Shown piece after piece: positions 16,997 to 26,180 of a stretch of DNA of 64,000 nucleotides. Below the pieces are notes generated by a model. It searched no databases. It was not told where the DNA came from and saw nothing but the letters and a program-made list of their open reading frames with translations. Within the stretch, counting starts at the first letter, position 1. Each line of letters begins with the position of its first letter. Source of the stretch: Isoptericola halotolerans (GTDB lineage: Bacteria > Actinomycetota > Actinomycetes > Actinomycetales > Cellulomonadaceae); NCBI RefSeq assembly GCF_003003075.1, contig NZ_PVTX01000001.1, positions 62,001 to 126,000 on the forward strand, in the 5' to 3' direction. The position numbers and the translations under genes were made by a program.

Positions 16997-18835
16997 ATGT
17001 GCGGAATCGTCGGCTACGTCGGCCCCCAGCAGGCAGCACCCGTCCTCGTCGAGGGCCTGACACGCCTGGAGTACCGCGGCTACGACTCGGCCGGCGTCGC
17101 CGTGCTCAACCCGCGCTCGAGCGCCAACCCGTCGCGGGTGGTCCGCGCCCAGGGTCGTGTCCGTGACCTCGAGGCCGCCCTGCCCGCGCGCCTGGCCGGC
17201 ACCACCGGCATCGGCCACACGCGCTGGGCGACCCATGGCGAGCCCAGCGAGCGCAACGCCCACCCGCACACCTCGGCCGACGGCCGGGTCCACGTGGTCC
17301 ACAACGGGATCATCGACAACTTCGCGACGCTGCGCAGCCGGCTGGCCGACGACGGCGTCGAGCTCACCTCCGACACCGACACCGAGGTGGTCGCCCACCT
17401 CGTGGCGCGCGAGCTCGCGACCGGGCTGAGCCTCGAGGACGCGGTGCGTGCCGCCGTCGCGCAGATCGTGGGGACCTACGCCCTCGCCGTGCTCGACACC
17501 CAGACCCCCGAGCGGATCGTCGTGGCCCGCAACGGCTCCCCGCTGCTGCTCGGGGTGGGCGACGGCGAGATGTTCGTCGCCTCGGACCCTGCCGCGATCG
17601 TGCGGCACACCAGCCAGGTCGTGCTGCTCGACGACGGCGACTTCGCCACCGTCACCGCCGACGGCTTCCACAGCTTCACCGACGGCGAGGAGCGCACGGC
17701 GCGGGCCGCCGTCACGATCGACCTCACCGTCGAGGAGCTGGAGCTCGACGGCCACGAGCACTTCATGCACAAGGAGATCCACGAGCAGCCGGAGTCCGTG
17801 GAGCGGATGCTCACCGGGCGCCTCGACGACCGCTTCGGCACCGCCAAGCTCGCCGGCCTCAACCTCGAGCCGCGCGACCTGCGCCGCTTCGAGCGCGTCA
17901 AGGTGCTCGGCTGCGGGTCCGCCTACTACGTCGGCCAGCTCGGGGCCTCGATGATCGAGGACCTGGCGCGCATCCCCGCCGACGCCGAGCCCGCGAGCGA
18001 GTTCCGCTACCGCAACCCGATCATCGAGCCGAGCACGCTGTACGTGGTCGTCAGCCAGTCCGGCGAGACCGCCGACACGCTCTTCGCGGTGCGCGAGGTG
18101 CAGCGCAAGGGCGGCACCGTCGTCGGCCTCGTCAACGCCGTGGGCTCGTCCATCGCCCGGGAGGTCGACGGCGGGGTCTACCTGCACGCGGGCCCCGAGG
18201 TCGCGGTGGCCTCCACCAAGGCGCTGACGCACATGTCGATCGGCTTCGCGCTGCTGGCGCTGACCCTCGGGCGGGTGCACGACCTGTCGTTCGCCGACGG
18301 CCGGCGCATCATCGCCGGGCTGCGGGCGATCCCCGGCCAGATCGCCGAGATCCTGGCCGGCGAGGAGGCGCTCGCCGCCGCCGCGAAGGAGCTCTCGACG
18401 GCCCCGAGCCTGTTCTTCGTCGGCCGCGTGCGGGGCTACCCCGTCGCGCGCGAGGGTGCGCAGAAGTTCAAGGAGATCACCTACCGGCACGCCGAGGCGT
18501 ACCCGACGAGCGAGCTCAAGCACGGCCCGCTCGCCCTCATCAGCCCCGAGCTGCCGTCGGTCGCGATCATCCCGGACGACGACCTCGTGGAGCGCAACAT
18601 CACGGCCGCCCAGGAGATCCGGGCACGCGGTGGCGCCGTCGTCGCGATCACGCACCCGGGCGTCGAGCTCGGCGACGCGGCGACCTCCCGGATCGAGGTG
18701 CCGCGCAACGAGGTCGAGCTCGACCCGATCCTCCTGACGATCCCCACCCAGCTCCTCGGCTACCACGCCGCCGTGGCGCTCGGCGAGGACGTCGACCGGC
18801 CGCGCAACCTGGCGAAGTCCGTCACCGTGGAGTGA
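16997..18835 (+). CDS. glmS: Glutamine-fructose-6-phosphate aminotransferase (isomerizing)
   Basis: The 612-residue enzyme makes glucosamine-6-phosphate from fructose-6-phosphate and glutamine, the first committed step to UDP-GlcNAc for peptidoglycan. The class-II amidotransferase domain starts with the catalytic Cys (MCGIVGYVG) and shows GIGHTRWATHG and HNGIIDN. Two SIS domains follow (VVSQSGETADTLFAV; FFVGRVRGYPVAREGAQKFKEITY), and the conserved C-terminus is PRNLAKSVTVE. Length is normal. The cytoplasmic enzyme sits close to a peptidoglycan peptidase gene on the other strand. Confidence 0.97.
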   Translation: MCGIVGYVGPQQAAPVLVEGLTRLEYRGYDSAGVAVLNPRSSANPSRVVRAQGRVRDLEAALPARLAGTTGIGHTRWATHGEPSERNAHPHTSADGRVHVVHNGIIDNFATLRSRLADDGVELTSDTDTEVVAHLVARELATGLSLEDAVRAAVAQIVGTYALAVLDTQTPERIVVARNGSPLLLGVGDGEMFVASDPAAIVRHTSQVVLLDDGDFATVTADGFHSFTDGEERTARAAVTIDLTVEELELDGHEHFMHKEIHEQPESVERMLTGRLDDRFGTAKLAGLNLEPRDLRRFERVKVLGCGSAYYVGQLGASMIEDLARIPADAEPASEFRYRNPIIEPSTLYVVVSQSGETADTLFAVREVQRKGGTVVGLVNAVGSSIAREVDGGVYLHAGPEVAVASTKALTHMSIGFALLALTLGRVHDLSFADGRRIIAGLRAIPGQIAEILAGEEALAAAAKELSTAPSLFFVGRVRGYPVAREGAQKFKEITYRHAEAYPTSELKHGPLALISPELPSVAIIPDDDLVERNITAAQEIRARGGAVVAITHPGVELGDAATSRIEVPRNEVELDPILLTIPTQLLGYHAAVALGEDVDRPRNLAKSVTVE

Positions 18836-18844
18836 CGCGCCCCG

Positions 18845-19741
18845 CTACGCGGCGGGGGAGAACTCCCAGTGCCACGGCTCGTAGGGTCCCGCCCCGCCCT
18901 GGCGGGCCCAGGCCGGGTTGGTCCACCCCGCCGCGGGGCCGTGCTCGGCCAGCCAGGCCCAGCGGTCGCCGGAGTAGGACTCCGGGCAGATGTCGATCGC
19001 CAGGCCCCAGCCGTGGTTCGACGTGCCCGGAGCAGCCGCCAGGCCCGGCTTCTGGGCCTTGAGCACGACCTGCTGGTCGTAGCTGCGGTAGCCGTCCGTG
19101 ATGCACATCCGCTCGCCGAACTGCTCGACGTACGCGTCGTTCAGCGCGGCGAGGGCGGTCGCGGCGTCGGCGCGCAGGAGCACCGCGCCGGCCCACGGCG
19201 CGCAGAGGTCGGCCGTCGAGAGGCGGCCGTTGCTGCCCTGAGGGTCGATGCTCGGGTCGCAGCCCGGTGGCGGCACGCGCTCGTCCGGCGCGGCCGGTGC
19301 CGGCTCGGCCGGCACGATCTTGATCGCGTCCCGGTCGATGCGGTCGCCGTCCCGGGACACCTTGGCCCCCTGGTCGACGACGATCGCTTCCACTGAGCGT
19401 GGCGCGCGGGCCGTGCCGGAACGCGAGGCGGCCGCGCCGTCGGACCGCTCGGCGACGGCCCGCTCGGCCGCGGCCAGGGTCGCCGGGTCGATGGTCGTGG
19501 TGGCGCTGCCCTCGGCGTTGGCCTCCTCCGGCAGGACGGCGGGGGCGACGACGGCGGACGCGGTGGCCAGCGCGAGGGCGAATCCGGCGCCGACCCGGCC
19601 AGCGCGGGGCGGACGGGCGGCGCGCGCGGCACCGGTCGAGCGGGTCGGACCGGCTGAGCGGGTCGCACCGGTCGAGCGGGTCGCGCGGGGAGCGCGGGCG
19701 GGCGGCTCGGCGAAGTGCCGGCCGCGGCGCGCCCGGCTCAT
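18845..19741 (-). CDS. VanY-type D-alanyl-D-alanine carboxypeptidase (peptidase M15), secreted
   Basis: The 298-residue protein has a basic, repeat-rich N-terminus (units like TRSTGATRSAG), a membrane/signal helix (VGAGFALALATASAVVAPAVL) and a low-complexity linker. A C-terminal M15 domain carries the zinc motif SNHGWGLAIDI, the second His motif PWHWEF, and MCITDGYRSYDQQ. It probably trims peptidoglycan stem peptides outside the membrane. The start overlaps the stop of a 30-codon ORF as ATGA, so translation is coupled. Upstream lies a c-di-AMP riboswitch, the class that typically controls cell-wall hydrolases in actinobacteria. Confidence 0.88.
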   Translation of the reverse strand: MSRARRGRHFAEPPARAPRATRSTGATRSAGPTRSTGAARAARPPRAGRVGAGFALALATASAVVAPAVLPEEANAEGSATTTIDPATLAAAERAVAERSDGAAASRSGTARAPRSVEAIVVDQGAKVSRDGDRIDRDAIKIVPAEPAPAAPDERVPPPGCDPSIDPQGSNGRLSTADLCAPWAGAVLLRADAATALAALNDAYVEQFGERMCITDGYRSYDQQVVLKAQKPGLAAAPGTSNHGWGLAIDICPESYSGDRWAWLAEHGPAAGWTNPAWARQGGAGPYEPWHWEFSPAA

Positions 19742-19830
19742 CGGGCCCCCTCGCGGCGGCGCGGGGTCGGGGTGGTGCTGGACGTGGTCGCCCCGCCGGT
19801 GCGGCCGGGCGCGCGGGTGTGCCTGGTCAT
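19738..19830 (-). CDS. Short coupled ORF between riboswitch and VanY gene
   Basis: A 30-residue ORF, MTRHTRAPGRTGGATTSSTT followed by PTPRRREGAR, begins six bases after AGGAG at the 3' edge of the riboswitch. Its TGA overlaps the ATG of the M15 peptidase. It is rich in Arg, Thr and Pro and has no recognised domain. It is the first translatable frame after the aptamer, so ribosomes loading here would deliver translation to the peptidase. It could be a leader peptide rather than a functional protein. Confidence 0.55.
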   Translation of the reverse strand: MTRHTRAPGRTGGATTSSTTPTPRRREGAR

Positions 19831-19838
19831 CGTCATCT

Positions 19839-19990
19839 CCTGTCGCCTTCGGGGTTAGCTGTCGGATTCGGGTCGGAGACTGACCCGGCCGACGCGCACT
19901 GCGCGTCGGCTTCACCCCAAGGGCGCCGTGGCGCCCGTCGTTGGTTCCCCCGCCCCGTGTCTGCTTCGGTCGACGACGCACGGTGACAGG
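19839..19990 (-). promoter_or_regulatory. c-di-AMP riboswitch (ydaO/yuaA motif)
   Basis: Read on the minus strand, this 152-base leader has the recognisable ydaO blocks: GGGGGAACC near the 5' side, a GC hairpin, GGGGTGAAGCC, a second hairpin (CCGACGCGC/GCGCGTCGG), then CCCGAATCCGACAGCTAACC and a closing GGCGACAGG. CCTGTC at 19985-19990 pairs with GACAGG at 19839-19844 as the P1 stem. This class binds c-di-AMP and usually turns off cell-wall hydrolase genes; the downstream peptidase fits. The AGGAG site for the small ORF starts inside the P1 3' strand, suggesting control of ribosome access or early termination. Confidence 0.92.
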
Positions 19991-20036
19991 GCTCGGCGCC
20001 CGCGCGACGTACCCCGCGACCTGGCGAGGTAGGCAG

Positions 20037-20066
20037 AACCTACCCCGCCGGGACCGGGTTTGTCAC
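20037..20066 (-). promoter_or_regulatory. Promoter of the riboswitch-peptidase transcript
   Basis: The minus strand shows GTGACA, an 18-base spacer and TAGGTT, a near-consensus actinobacterial promoter about 47 bases upstream of the aptamer. It diverges from the permease gene at 20202. Confidence 0.6.
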
Positions 20067-20201
20067 GAACGGATAACGGCATGCCGGCTTCTGTCTCGGG
20101 TTGCCTCGGAGAGCGCCTGCGGTGCGCCTCCGGGTGCGCTGCTCCTCGGCGCCTGCCAGGATCGCGAGGACGGCGACCGACGGCGCGGGTGGGGCGGCGA
20201 C

Positions 20202-21647
20202 ATGGCGGAGCGGACTGACGGGGCTGGCCCCTCGACGGGCACCCGCGTGGGCGTGCTCACCCTCACCGCGATGGTGGTCGGGTCGATGGTCGGTGCCGGC
20301 GTGTTCTCGTTGCCGCGCCGCTTCGCCCAGGAGACCGGTGTCGCCGGGGCGATCGTCGCCTGGGCGGTCGCCGGGGCGGGCATGCTCACCCTGGCGCTGG
20401 TCTTCCAGCGGCTCGCGGTCCGCAAGCCGGAGCTCGACGCCGGGGTCTACGCCTACGCCAAGGCCGGGTTCGGCGACTACACGGGGTTCTTCTCGGCGGC
20501 GGGCTACTGGGCGAGCGCCTGCGTCGGCAACGTGACCTACTGGGTCCTCATCATGTCCACGCTGGGCGCGTGGTTCCCGCAGCTCGGTGCCGGCGACACG
20601 CTGCTCGCGGTCGCGCTGTCGTCCGCCGGGCTGTGGCTGTTCTTCCTGCTCGTGCGGCGGGGGATCCAGGAGGCCACGGCGATCAACAGGGTCGTCACCG
20701 TGGCCAAGCTGGTGCCGATCGTCGTCTTCGTGCTGATCGCCGTCTTCGTCTTCGACCCGGCCGTCTTCGCCGGGAACTGGGCGGGGGAGTCCTACGGGTC
20801 CCTCTTCGACCAGGTGCGCGACACCATGCTCGTGACGGTCTTCGTGTTCCTCGGCGTGGAGGGGGCCAGCGTCTACTCGCGGCACGCGCGCCGCCGGGAG
20901 GACGTCGGCCGGGCGACCCTGCTCGGGTTCGGCAGCGTGCTCGCGGTGTTCGCGTCGGTGACGATGGTGTCCTACGGGATCATGCCGGTGGAGGAGATCG
21001 CCGAGCTCCGGCAGCCGTCGATGGCCGGGGTGCTGGAGGCCGCCGTCGGTGACTGGGGGACCGCCTTCGTCAGCGTCGGCCTGATCATCTCGGTGCTGGG
21101 TGCCTACCTCGCCTGGACGCTGATGGCCGCCGAGGTGCTCTACGTGGCAGCCAAGGACCGCGACATGCCGCGCTTCCTCGCGCGCGCCACCGACCGGGAC
21201 GTGCCGGTGAACGCCCTGTTCCTCAGCACCCTGCTGTCGCAGGTCGTGCTGGTGGTCACCCTGTTCTCCGCCGACGCGTTCGACTTCGCGCTCGACCTCA
21301 CCGCCGCGATGTCGGTGATCCCGTTCCTGTTCGCCGCGGCCTACGCGCTCAAGCTCCGCGCGACGCGCGAGACGTACGACGGCGCCCCGCGGGCGACGCT
21401 GCGCGCCGACCTGGTGGTGGCGGTGCTGGCGACGGTCTACACCACGTTCCTGGTCTTCGCGGCGGGACTGTCGTTCCTGCTGATCTCCCTCATCTTCTAC
21501 GCCCCGGCGACGCTGCTGTTCGCGATGACGCGCCGTGAGCAGGGTCGGCGGGTGTTCGCGCCGGCCGAGCTGGTCGTCTTCCTGGCCGTCACGGCCGGGG
21601 CGGTGGCCGGCGTCGTCGGGCTCGTGTCGGGCTGGATATCCCTGTGA
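20202..21647 (+). CDS. APC-family amino acid antiporter (ArcD-like)
   Basis: The 481-residue permease has 12 predicted helices. The APC signature [20 protein letters not shown] lies at the start, with [10 protein letters not shown] and [20 protein letters not shown], as in arginine/ornithine and basic amino acid antiporters. It would exchange extracellular arginine for a product of the deiminase encoded 13 bases downstream. The ATG at 20202 gives the normal N-terminus; the open frame upstream crosses the divergent riboswitch promoter. Confidence 0.85.
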   Translation: MAERTDGAGPSTGTRVGVLTLTAMVVGSMVGAGVFSLPRRFAQETGVAGAIVAWAVAGAGMLTLALVFQRLAVRKPELDAGVYAYAKAGFGDYTGFFSAAGYWASACVGNVTYWVLIMSTLGAWFPQLGAGDTLLAVALSSAGLWLFFLLVRRGIQEATAINRVVTVAKLVPIVVFVLIAVFVFDPAVFAGNWAGESYGSLFDQVRDTMLVTVFVFLGVEGASVYSRHARRREDVGRATLLGFGSVLAVFASVTMVSYGIMPVEEIAELRQPSMAGVLEAAVGDWGTAFVSVGLIISVLGAYLAWTLMAAEVLYVAAKDRDMPRFLARATDRDVPVNALFLSTLLSQVVLVVTLFSADAFDFALDLTAAMSVIPFLFAAAYALKLRATRETYDGAPRATLRADLVVAVLATVYTTFLVFAAGLSFLLISLIFYAPATLLFAMTRREQGRRVFAPAELVVFLAVTAGAVAGVVGLVSGWISL

Positions 21648-21660
21648 GCGAAGGAGAAGC

Positions 21661-22917
21661 ATGACTGCACACGTGGGCGGCGCCGTGACGCACGGCGTCC
21701 ACTCCGAGGTGGGCCGGCTGCGCAAGGTCCTGGTGTGCGCGCCGGGCCTGGCGCACGAGCGCCTGACCCCGACCACCTCCGACGAGCTGCTGTTCGACGA
21801 CGTCATGTGGGTCGAGGCGGCCCAGCGGGACCACCTGGACTTCGTCAACAAGCTGACGAACCGGGGCGTCGAGGTGGTGGAGCTGCACGACCTGCTCGCG
21901 GAGACGATGGCGCTGCCCGAGGCGCGGTCGTGGCTGCTGGACCGCAAGGTGGTGCCGAACCGGGTCGGGCTCGGGCTGGTGGAGGGCACCCGCGCCTATC
22001 TCGACTCGTTGTCCGCGCCGGAGCTGTCCCGGTTCCTGGTGGGTGGGCTGTCCACGGCCGACCTGCCGGGGGACTACCGCACGGGCTACGTGTCGCTCGC
22101 CCAGGAAGCGCCGGACGCCCGGGAGTACCTGCTGCCGCCGCTGCCGAACACCCTGTACACCCGGGACACGACGTGCTGGATCTACGGCGGCCTCACGCTC
22201 AACCCGCTGTACTGGCGGGCACGCAAGGACGAGACGCTGCTGATGAAGGCGATCTACTCGTTCCACCCGGAGTACCGGGACGCCACGGTGTGGTGGGGGG
22301 ACCCGGAGCAGGACTGGGGTCAGGCCACGCTCGAGGGCGGCGACGTCATGCCGGTGGGTGCCGGCGTCGTCCTGGTCGGCATGAGCGAACGGACGTCGCG
22401 CCAGGCCATCAGCCAGTTCGCCAAGGCGTTGTTCGACGCCGGAGCGGCGCAGCAGGTGGTCGTGGCCGGCATGCCGCGGCTGCGGGCGGCGATGCACCTG
22501 GACACCGTGTTCACGTTCGCCGACCGGGACCTGGTCACGGTGCACCCGACCATCGTCGACAGCATCCACCCGTACGTCCTGCGCCCGACCGACCGCTCGC
22601 CCGGCGTGGAGGTCACGGACCGCGGGGGCACCCCGTTCGTCGACGTGGTCGCCCACGCCATGGGGCTGGACCGGCTGCGCGTGGTCGAGACGGCGGGGGA
22701 CGTGTACGCCTCGGAACGCCAGCAGTGGGACTCGGGCAACAACGCGGTGGCGCTCGAGCCCGGGGTGGTCTTCACCTACGACCGCAACACGCTCACCAAC
22801 GCGGCGCTGCGGCGCGCGGGCGTCGAGGTCATCACGATCGTCGGCGCCGAGCTCGGTCGCGGGCGCGGTGGCGGGCACTGCATGACGTGCCCGATCGTGC
22901 GGGACCCGCTGGACTGA
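21661..22917 (+). CDS. arcA: Arginine deiminase
   Basis: The 418-residue enzyme hydrolyses arginine to citrulline and ammonia. Visible features are the N-terminal [28 protein letters not shown], the LEGGDVM motif and the C-terminal catalytic Cys in [15 protein letters not shown]. Length is typical. It starts behind GAAGGAGA, 13 bases after the antiporter gene. Neither ornithine carbamoyltransferase (arcB) nor carbamate kinase (arcC) follows, so ATP yield would need those genes elsewhere. The local pair may serve acid tolerance by ammonia release. Confidence 0.95.
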   Translation: MTAHVGGAVTHGVHSEVGRLRKVLVCAPGLAHERLTPTTSDELLFDDVMWVEAAQRDHLDFVNKLTNRGVEVVELHDLLAETMALPEARSWLLDRKVVPNRVGLGLVEGTRAYLDSLSAPELSRFLVGGLSTADLPGDYRTGYVSLAQEAPDAREYLLPPLPNTLYTRDTTCWIYGGLTLNPLYWRARKDETLLMKAIYSFHPEYRDATVWWGDPEQDWGQATLEGGDVMPVGAGVVLVGMSERTSRQAISQFAKALFDAGAAQQVVVAGMPRLRAAMHLDTVFTFADRDLVTVHPTIVDSIHPYVLRPTDRSPGVEVTDRGGTPFVDVVAHAMGLDRLRVVETAGDVYASERQQWDSGNNAVALEPGVVFTYDRNTLTNAALRRAGVEVITIVGAELGRGRGGGHCMTCPIVRDPLD

Positions 22918-22921
22918 GCGC

Positions 22922-23326
22922 TCACTCCCGGTAGGCCGCGGCGAACGCGGGCGACGGCTCGATCGGCTGGATGACGTCGACGAGGACGCCGTCGGGCGCC
23001 TCGACGATGAAGTGCCGCTGCCCGAAGTCCTCGTCGCGCAGCGCCAGCACGGGCTCGAGGCCGTGCACCGCGACCAGACGGCGGTGCTCCGCGTCGACGT
23101 CGGTCACCTCGAGGTTGAGCAGCAGTCCCTGGACGGGGCGGCCGAACCCGGCGGGCACGGTGGGGTGCGCGGCGTCGAGCAGGGCCAGCTCGAACGCGCT
23201 GCGACGCAGGCTCACGTACCAGTCGGCCTCGAACGTGGTCTCGAAGCCGAGGACGCGGTGGTAGAAGTCGGCCGCGGCGCTCACGTCCGCGGACATGAGG
23301 ACGGGGTAAAAGCTGGTGGCGGTCAT
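22922..23326 (-). CDS. VOC-family (glyoxalase/bleomycin-resistance fold) protein
   Basis: The 134-residue protein has the paired beta-alpha-beta-beta-beta modules of the VOC fold: [35 protein letters not shown], then [17 protein letters not shown] and [19 protein letters not shown]. Members bind metals or small molecules; the specific ligand is not evident. The start at 23326 follows GGAG on the minus strand. Paired TetR operators separate it from a divergent tetR gene, so it is the probable target. Confidence 0.85.
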   Translation of the reverse strand: MTATSFYPVLMSADVSAAADFYHRVLGFETTFEADWYVSLRRSAFELALLDAAHPTVPAGFGRPVQGLLLNLEVTDVDAEHRRLVAVHGLEPVLALRDEDFGQRHFIVEAPDGVLVDVIQPIEPSPAFAAAYRE

Positions 23327-23342
23327 GGCGCTCCTCGGCTCG

Positions 23343-23386
23343 ATACGTACACTGCGTATGCCAACCACTATACATGCGCTGTGTAT
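23343..23386. promoter_or_regulatory. Twin TetR operators
   Basis: ATACGTACACTGCGTAT (23343-23359) and ATACATGCGCTGTGTAT (23370-23386) are 17-base imperfect palindromes sharing ATAC-N9-GTAT, with centres 27 bases apart. They occupy the whole divergent promoter between the VOC gene and tetR. Confidence 0.78.
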
Positions 23387-23399
23387 GTCAGGAGGACCC

Positions 23400-23981
23400 A
23401 TGCCACGCGCTACCGCCGCGGCCGCTGCCGAGACGGCCCGGCGTCTCGTCGAGATCGCCGCCGACCTGTTCGCCGAGCGGGGCTACGCCGCCGTCGCGCT
23501 CGACGACGTCGCCACCGCGGGCGGGGTGACGCGGGGGGCCGTCTATCACCACTACGGGAGCAAGGCCGGCCTGTTCCGGGCGGTGACCGCGCACCTGCAG
23601 CGAGAGGTTGCGGCGACTCTCGTCGAAGCGGCGGAGGCCGCCGGCGGACCCGCAGACCGGCTGCGGGCCGGGAGTCACGCGTTCCTCGACGCGATCACCG
23701 CGCCGCGGATGGTGCGCATCCTGCTCGTCGAGGCGCCCGCCGTCGTCGGCTGGCAGGTGTGGCGGGCGCTGGACGCCGAGTCGTCGGCCGTCCACCTGCG
23801 GGAAGCCCTCGCCGAGGCGGGGGTGCCCGCGGCCCTGCTCGACGCGCTGACGGCCCAGCTCTCCGGCGCGATGAACGAGGCCGCGCTGTGGCTCGCCGAG
23901 CGCGACGGTGACGCGGAGGCGCGTGAGGCCGCGCACCGGGCGCTCGACGTCCTGCTCGACGCGGTGGCGCCGCCGCCCTGA
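23400..23981 (+). CDS. TetR-family transcriptional regulator
   Basis: The 193-residue protein has a TetR_N HTH ([46 protein letters not shown]) and a helical effector domain with the frequently seen [16 protein letters not shown] segment. The ATG at 23400 has AGGAGG six bases before it. Two palindromes upstream indicate autorepression and control of the VOC gene. The ligand is unknown. Confidence 0.9.
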   Translation: MPRATAAAAAETARRLVEIAADLFAERGYAAVALDDVATAGGVTRGAVYHHYGSKAGLFRAVTAHLQREVAATLVEAAEAAGGPADRLRAGSHAFLDAITAPRMVRILLVEAPAVVGWQVWRALDAESSAVHLREALAEAGVPAALLDALTAQLSGAMNEAALWLAERDGDAEAREAAHRALDVLLDAVAPPP

Positions 23982-24032
23982 CGCGCGGGGGCGCGCAGCG
24001 CCATGACCTGCGGATGCAGAAGTGGCCCGACA

Positions 24033-24065
24033 TTTGCTTGACAGCAAACAGAAGTCGCGTAGTGT
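24033..24065 (+). promoter_or_regulatory. Promoter and ROK-type operator of the ebo-like operon
   Basis: TTGACA (24038-24043), a 16-base spacer and TAGTGT (24060-24065) end seven bases before the ATG at 24073, giving an essentially leaderless mRNA. The perfect palindrome TTTGCTTGACAGCAAA (24033-24048) covers the -35. Half of it recurs with the same promoter geometry at 32362-32394 beside a ROK repressor gene. Confidence 0.75.
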
Positions 24066-24072
24066 GCGCGAC

Positions 24073-25308
24073 ATGGTCAATGATGACGACGTCCGTGGAA
24101 CCCGTACCGGTGTCTGGTTCATCGGCGCTCGCGGCTCGGTCGCGACGACCGCCACCGTCGGCGCGCTCGCCCTCGCCCGGGGCGGCACCGCGCCGACCGG
24201 TCTGGTCACGGAGCTCGAGGAGGTGTCCCGAGCAGGGCTGCCGGCCCTCGACGGCCTGGTGTTCGGCGGGCACGACCTCGCCGGCAGCATGGTCGAACGG
24301 GCCCACGAGCTCGCGCGCTCGGGCGTGGTGCCGCCCGGCACGGTCGCGGAGGTGCTCGACGAGCTCGCCGAGATCGACGCCCGGGTCCGCCCGGGCGCCA
24401 CCGGCGCCGCGGACCGGGCCACCACCGACCGGCTCGAGCAGGACCTGCGGTCCTTCCGGGCCGAGCACGACCTCGACCACCTCGTCGTCGTCGACGTCTC
24501 CAGCACGGAGCCGCCCTCGCCCGAGGCGGCCCGCATCGGCAGCCTCGACGAGCTCGACCGCGCCCTCGACGCCGGGACCGCGGCCCTGCCGCCGTCGTCC
24601 CTCTACGCCTATGCCGCGTTCCGGGCCGACTGCCCGTTCGTGGAGTTCACGCCGTCCACCGGCCCGCACGTGCCCGCGCTCGAAGAGCTCGCCAAGGCCC
24701 GCCACCTGCCGTGGGCGGGGCGGGACGGCAAGACCGGCGAGACCCTGCTCAAGTCGGCGCTGGCGCCCATGTTCGCGATGCGCTCCCTCGAGGTCCGCTC
24801 GTGGGCGGCGTTCAACATCCTCGGGGGCGGGGACGGCCGGACGCTCGCGGACCCCGCCGCCGCGGCCAGCAAGACCGCCACGAAGGCCATGGCGCTCGAG
24901 GCGATCCTCGGCTACCCCGTCGACGGGCCGGTCCGGATCGACCACGTCGCCGACATGGGTGACTGGAAGACCGCCTGGGACCACGTCTCGTTCGAGGGCT
25001 TCCTCGGCACCCGCATGCGCATGCAGGTCACCTGGGAGGGCTGCGACTCCGCGCTCGCCGCGCCGCTGGTCCTCGACCTCGCCCGCCTCCTGGCCCGGGC
25101 GCAGCAGGCCGGCCAGTGCGGCCCCGTCGCCGCGCTCGGGTTCTTCTTCAAGGAGCCGCTGGGCGGCACCTCGCACGCGCTCACCGACCAGTGGCAAGCG
25201 CTCACCCGCTGGTGCGCCGAGCTGGCCGCCGACGCCGGCCCGGCCGCCGACGCCGGCCCGGCCGCCGACGCCGACGCGGCGGTCGCGCCGTCCGACGGCG
25301 TCGCATGA
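24073..25308 (+). CDS. Inositol-3-phosphate synthase-like protein (first gene of ebo-like operon)
   Basis: The 411-residue protein has an NAD-binding start (TGVWFIGARGSVATTATVG). It also has segments matching myo-inositol-phosphate synthases: KTGETLLKSALAPMFAMRSLEV, NILGGGDGRTL and SKTATKAMALEAILGYP, with Lys in the usual catalytic stretches. Family members cyclise glucose-6-phosphate. Whether this divergent version uses that sugar is unknown. The ATG at 24073 is seven bases from a -10. The C-terminus carries a 6-residue AADAGP repeat (about 18-base DNA units), low complexity and probably dispensable. The stop overlaps the prenyltransferase start (ATGA). In canonical ebo operons a dehydroquinate-synthase-like cyclase (EboD) fills this role. 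Confidence 0.85.
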   Translation: MVNDDDVRGTRTGVWFIGARGSVATTATVGALALARGGTAPTGLVTELEEVSRAGLPALDGLVFGGHDLAGSMVERAHELARSGVVPPGTVAEVLDELAEIDARVRPGATGAADRATTDRLEQDLRSFRAEHDLDHLVVVDVSSTEPPSPEAARIGSLDELDRALDAGTAALPPSSLYAYAAFRADCPFVEFTPSTGPHVPALEELAKARHLPWAGRDGKTGETLLKSALAPMFAMRSLEVRSWAAFNILGGGDGRTLADPAAAASKTATKAMALEAILGYPVDGPVRIDHVADMGDWKTAWDHVSFEGFLGTRMRMQVTWEGCDSALAAPLVLDLARLLARAQQAGQCGPVAALGFFFKEPLGGTSHALTDQWQALTRWCAELAADAGPAADAGPAADADAAVAPSDGVA

Positions 25309-26180
25309 GGTGGCGCGACCTCGCCGAGCTCGTCCGGCTCCCCGCGGCGCTCACCGTCCCCGGTGACACGCTGGTCGGCGCCGCGGCCGCAGGCTGGCCG
25401 AGCGGGCGGCGCACGGCGGCGCTGCCCGTCGCCTCGGCGGCGCTCTACTGGGCGGGTATGGCCCTCAACGACTGGTCGGACCGGGAGCTCGACGCCGTCG
25501 AGCGCCCGGAGCGCCCCGTCCCGTCGGGCCGCGTTGCGCCGAACGAGGCGCTGGGTACCGCCGCCGCGCTCACCGGCGTCGGGCTCGCGTTCGCCGCGGT
25601 GGCCGGGCGCCGGCCGCTCGCCGTGGGGACGGCGCTGGCAGCCGCGGTGTGGACGTACGACCTCGTCGCCAAGCCGACGGCGGCCGGTCCCGTGGTCATG
25701 GCGTCGACCCGGTTCCTGGACGTGCTGATGGGCGCCGGCGGCCGACGCGCCGCCCTCGCCCCGGCGGCGGCGCTGGGCGTGCACACGCTCGCCGTCACCG
25801 CGGTCTCGCGGGGCGAGGTGCACGGCACGACCGTCGGCACGGCCCGCGCGGCCGTGGCCGCCACCGTGGGCACGGGCACCGCGGCAGCCCTCGGCGCGCT
25901 GGTGGGTGCGCGCCGCGACACCGGCAGTGGCGCGGCGACGTCGGTCGCCGGACCTGCGCTCGCCGCCACCTACGTGGCCGCCGTCCTCCCGGCCCAGGCT
26001 GACGTCGTCCGGGCGCCCGACGCCGGGAACGCCCGGCGCGCGACCGGCGTCGGCATCCGCGGGATGGTCCCCCTCCAGGCGGCCCTGCTCGCCGGGCAGG
26101 GAGCCGTCGGCGCCGCGCTCGCCCTCCTGGCCGTGGTCCCGTTGGCGCGGGCCGGCGCCCGGGTGGTGAGCCCCACGTGA
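25305..26180 (+). CDS. eboC: UbiA-family prenyltransferase, EboC type
   Basis: The 291-residue polytopic membrane protein has the first Asp-rich UbiA motif as NDWSDRELDAVERPERPVPSG (residues about 54-74), the diphosphate/Mg site. It has about eight helices, and a weaker second motif near ADVVRAPDAGNARRATG. UbiA enzymes transfer a prenyl chain from its diphosphate to a polar head. Coupling to an inositol-phosphate-synthase-like gene upstream makes a cyclitol-derived acceptor plausible (inference). Overlaps both neighbours by ATGA/GTGA. The type resembles the actinobacterial 'SCO3242 family' prenyltransferases known to me. Confidence 0.85.
   Translation: MRWRDLAELVRLPAALTVPGDTLVGAAAAGWPSGRRTAALPVASAALYWAGMALNDWSDRELDAVERPERPVPSGRVAPNEALGTAAALTGVGLAFAAVAGRRPLAVGTALAAAVWTYDLVAKPTAAGPVVMASTRFLDVLMGAGGRRAALAPAAALGVHTLAVTAVSRGEVHGTTVGTARAAVAATVGTGTAAALGALVGARRDTGSGAATSVAGPALAATYVAAVLPAQADVVRAPDAGNARRATGVGIRGMVPLQAALLAGQGAVGAALALLAVVPLARAGARVVSPT

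Noticed and set aside
25210-25290. Tandem repeat as a possible CRISPR or mobile-element trace
   Set aside because: It is an in-frame AADAGP coding repeat at the C-terminus of the inositol-phosphate-synthase-like protein, with no spacers.
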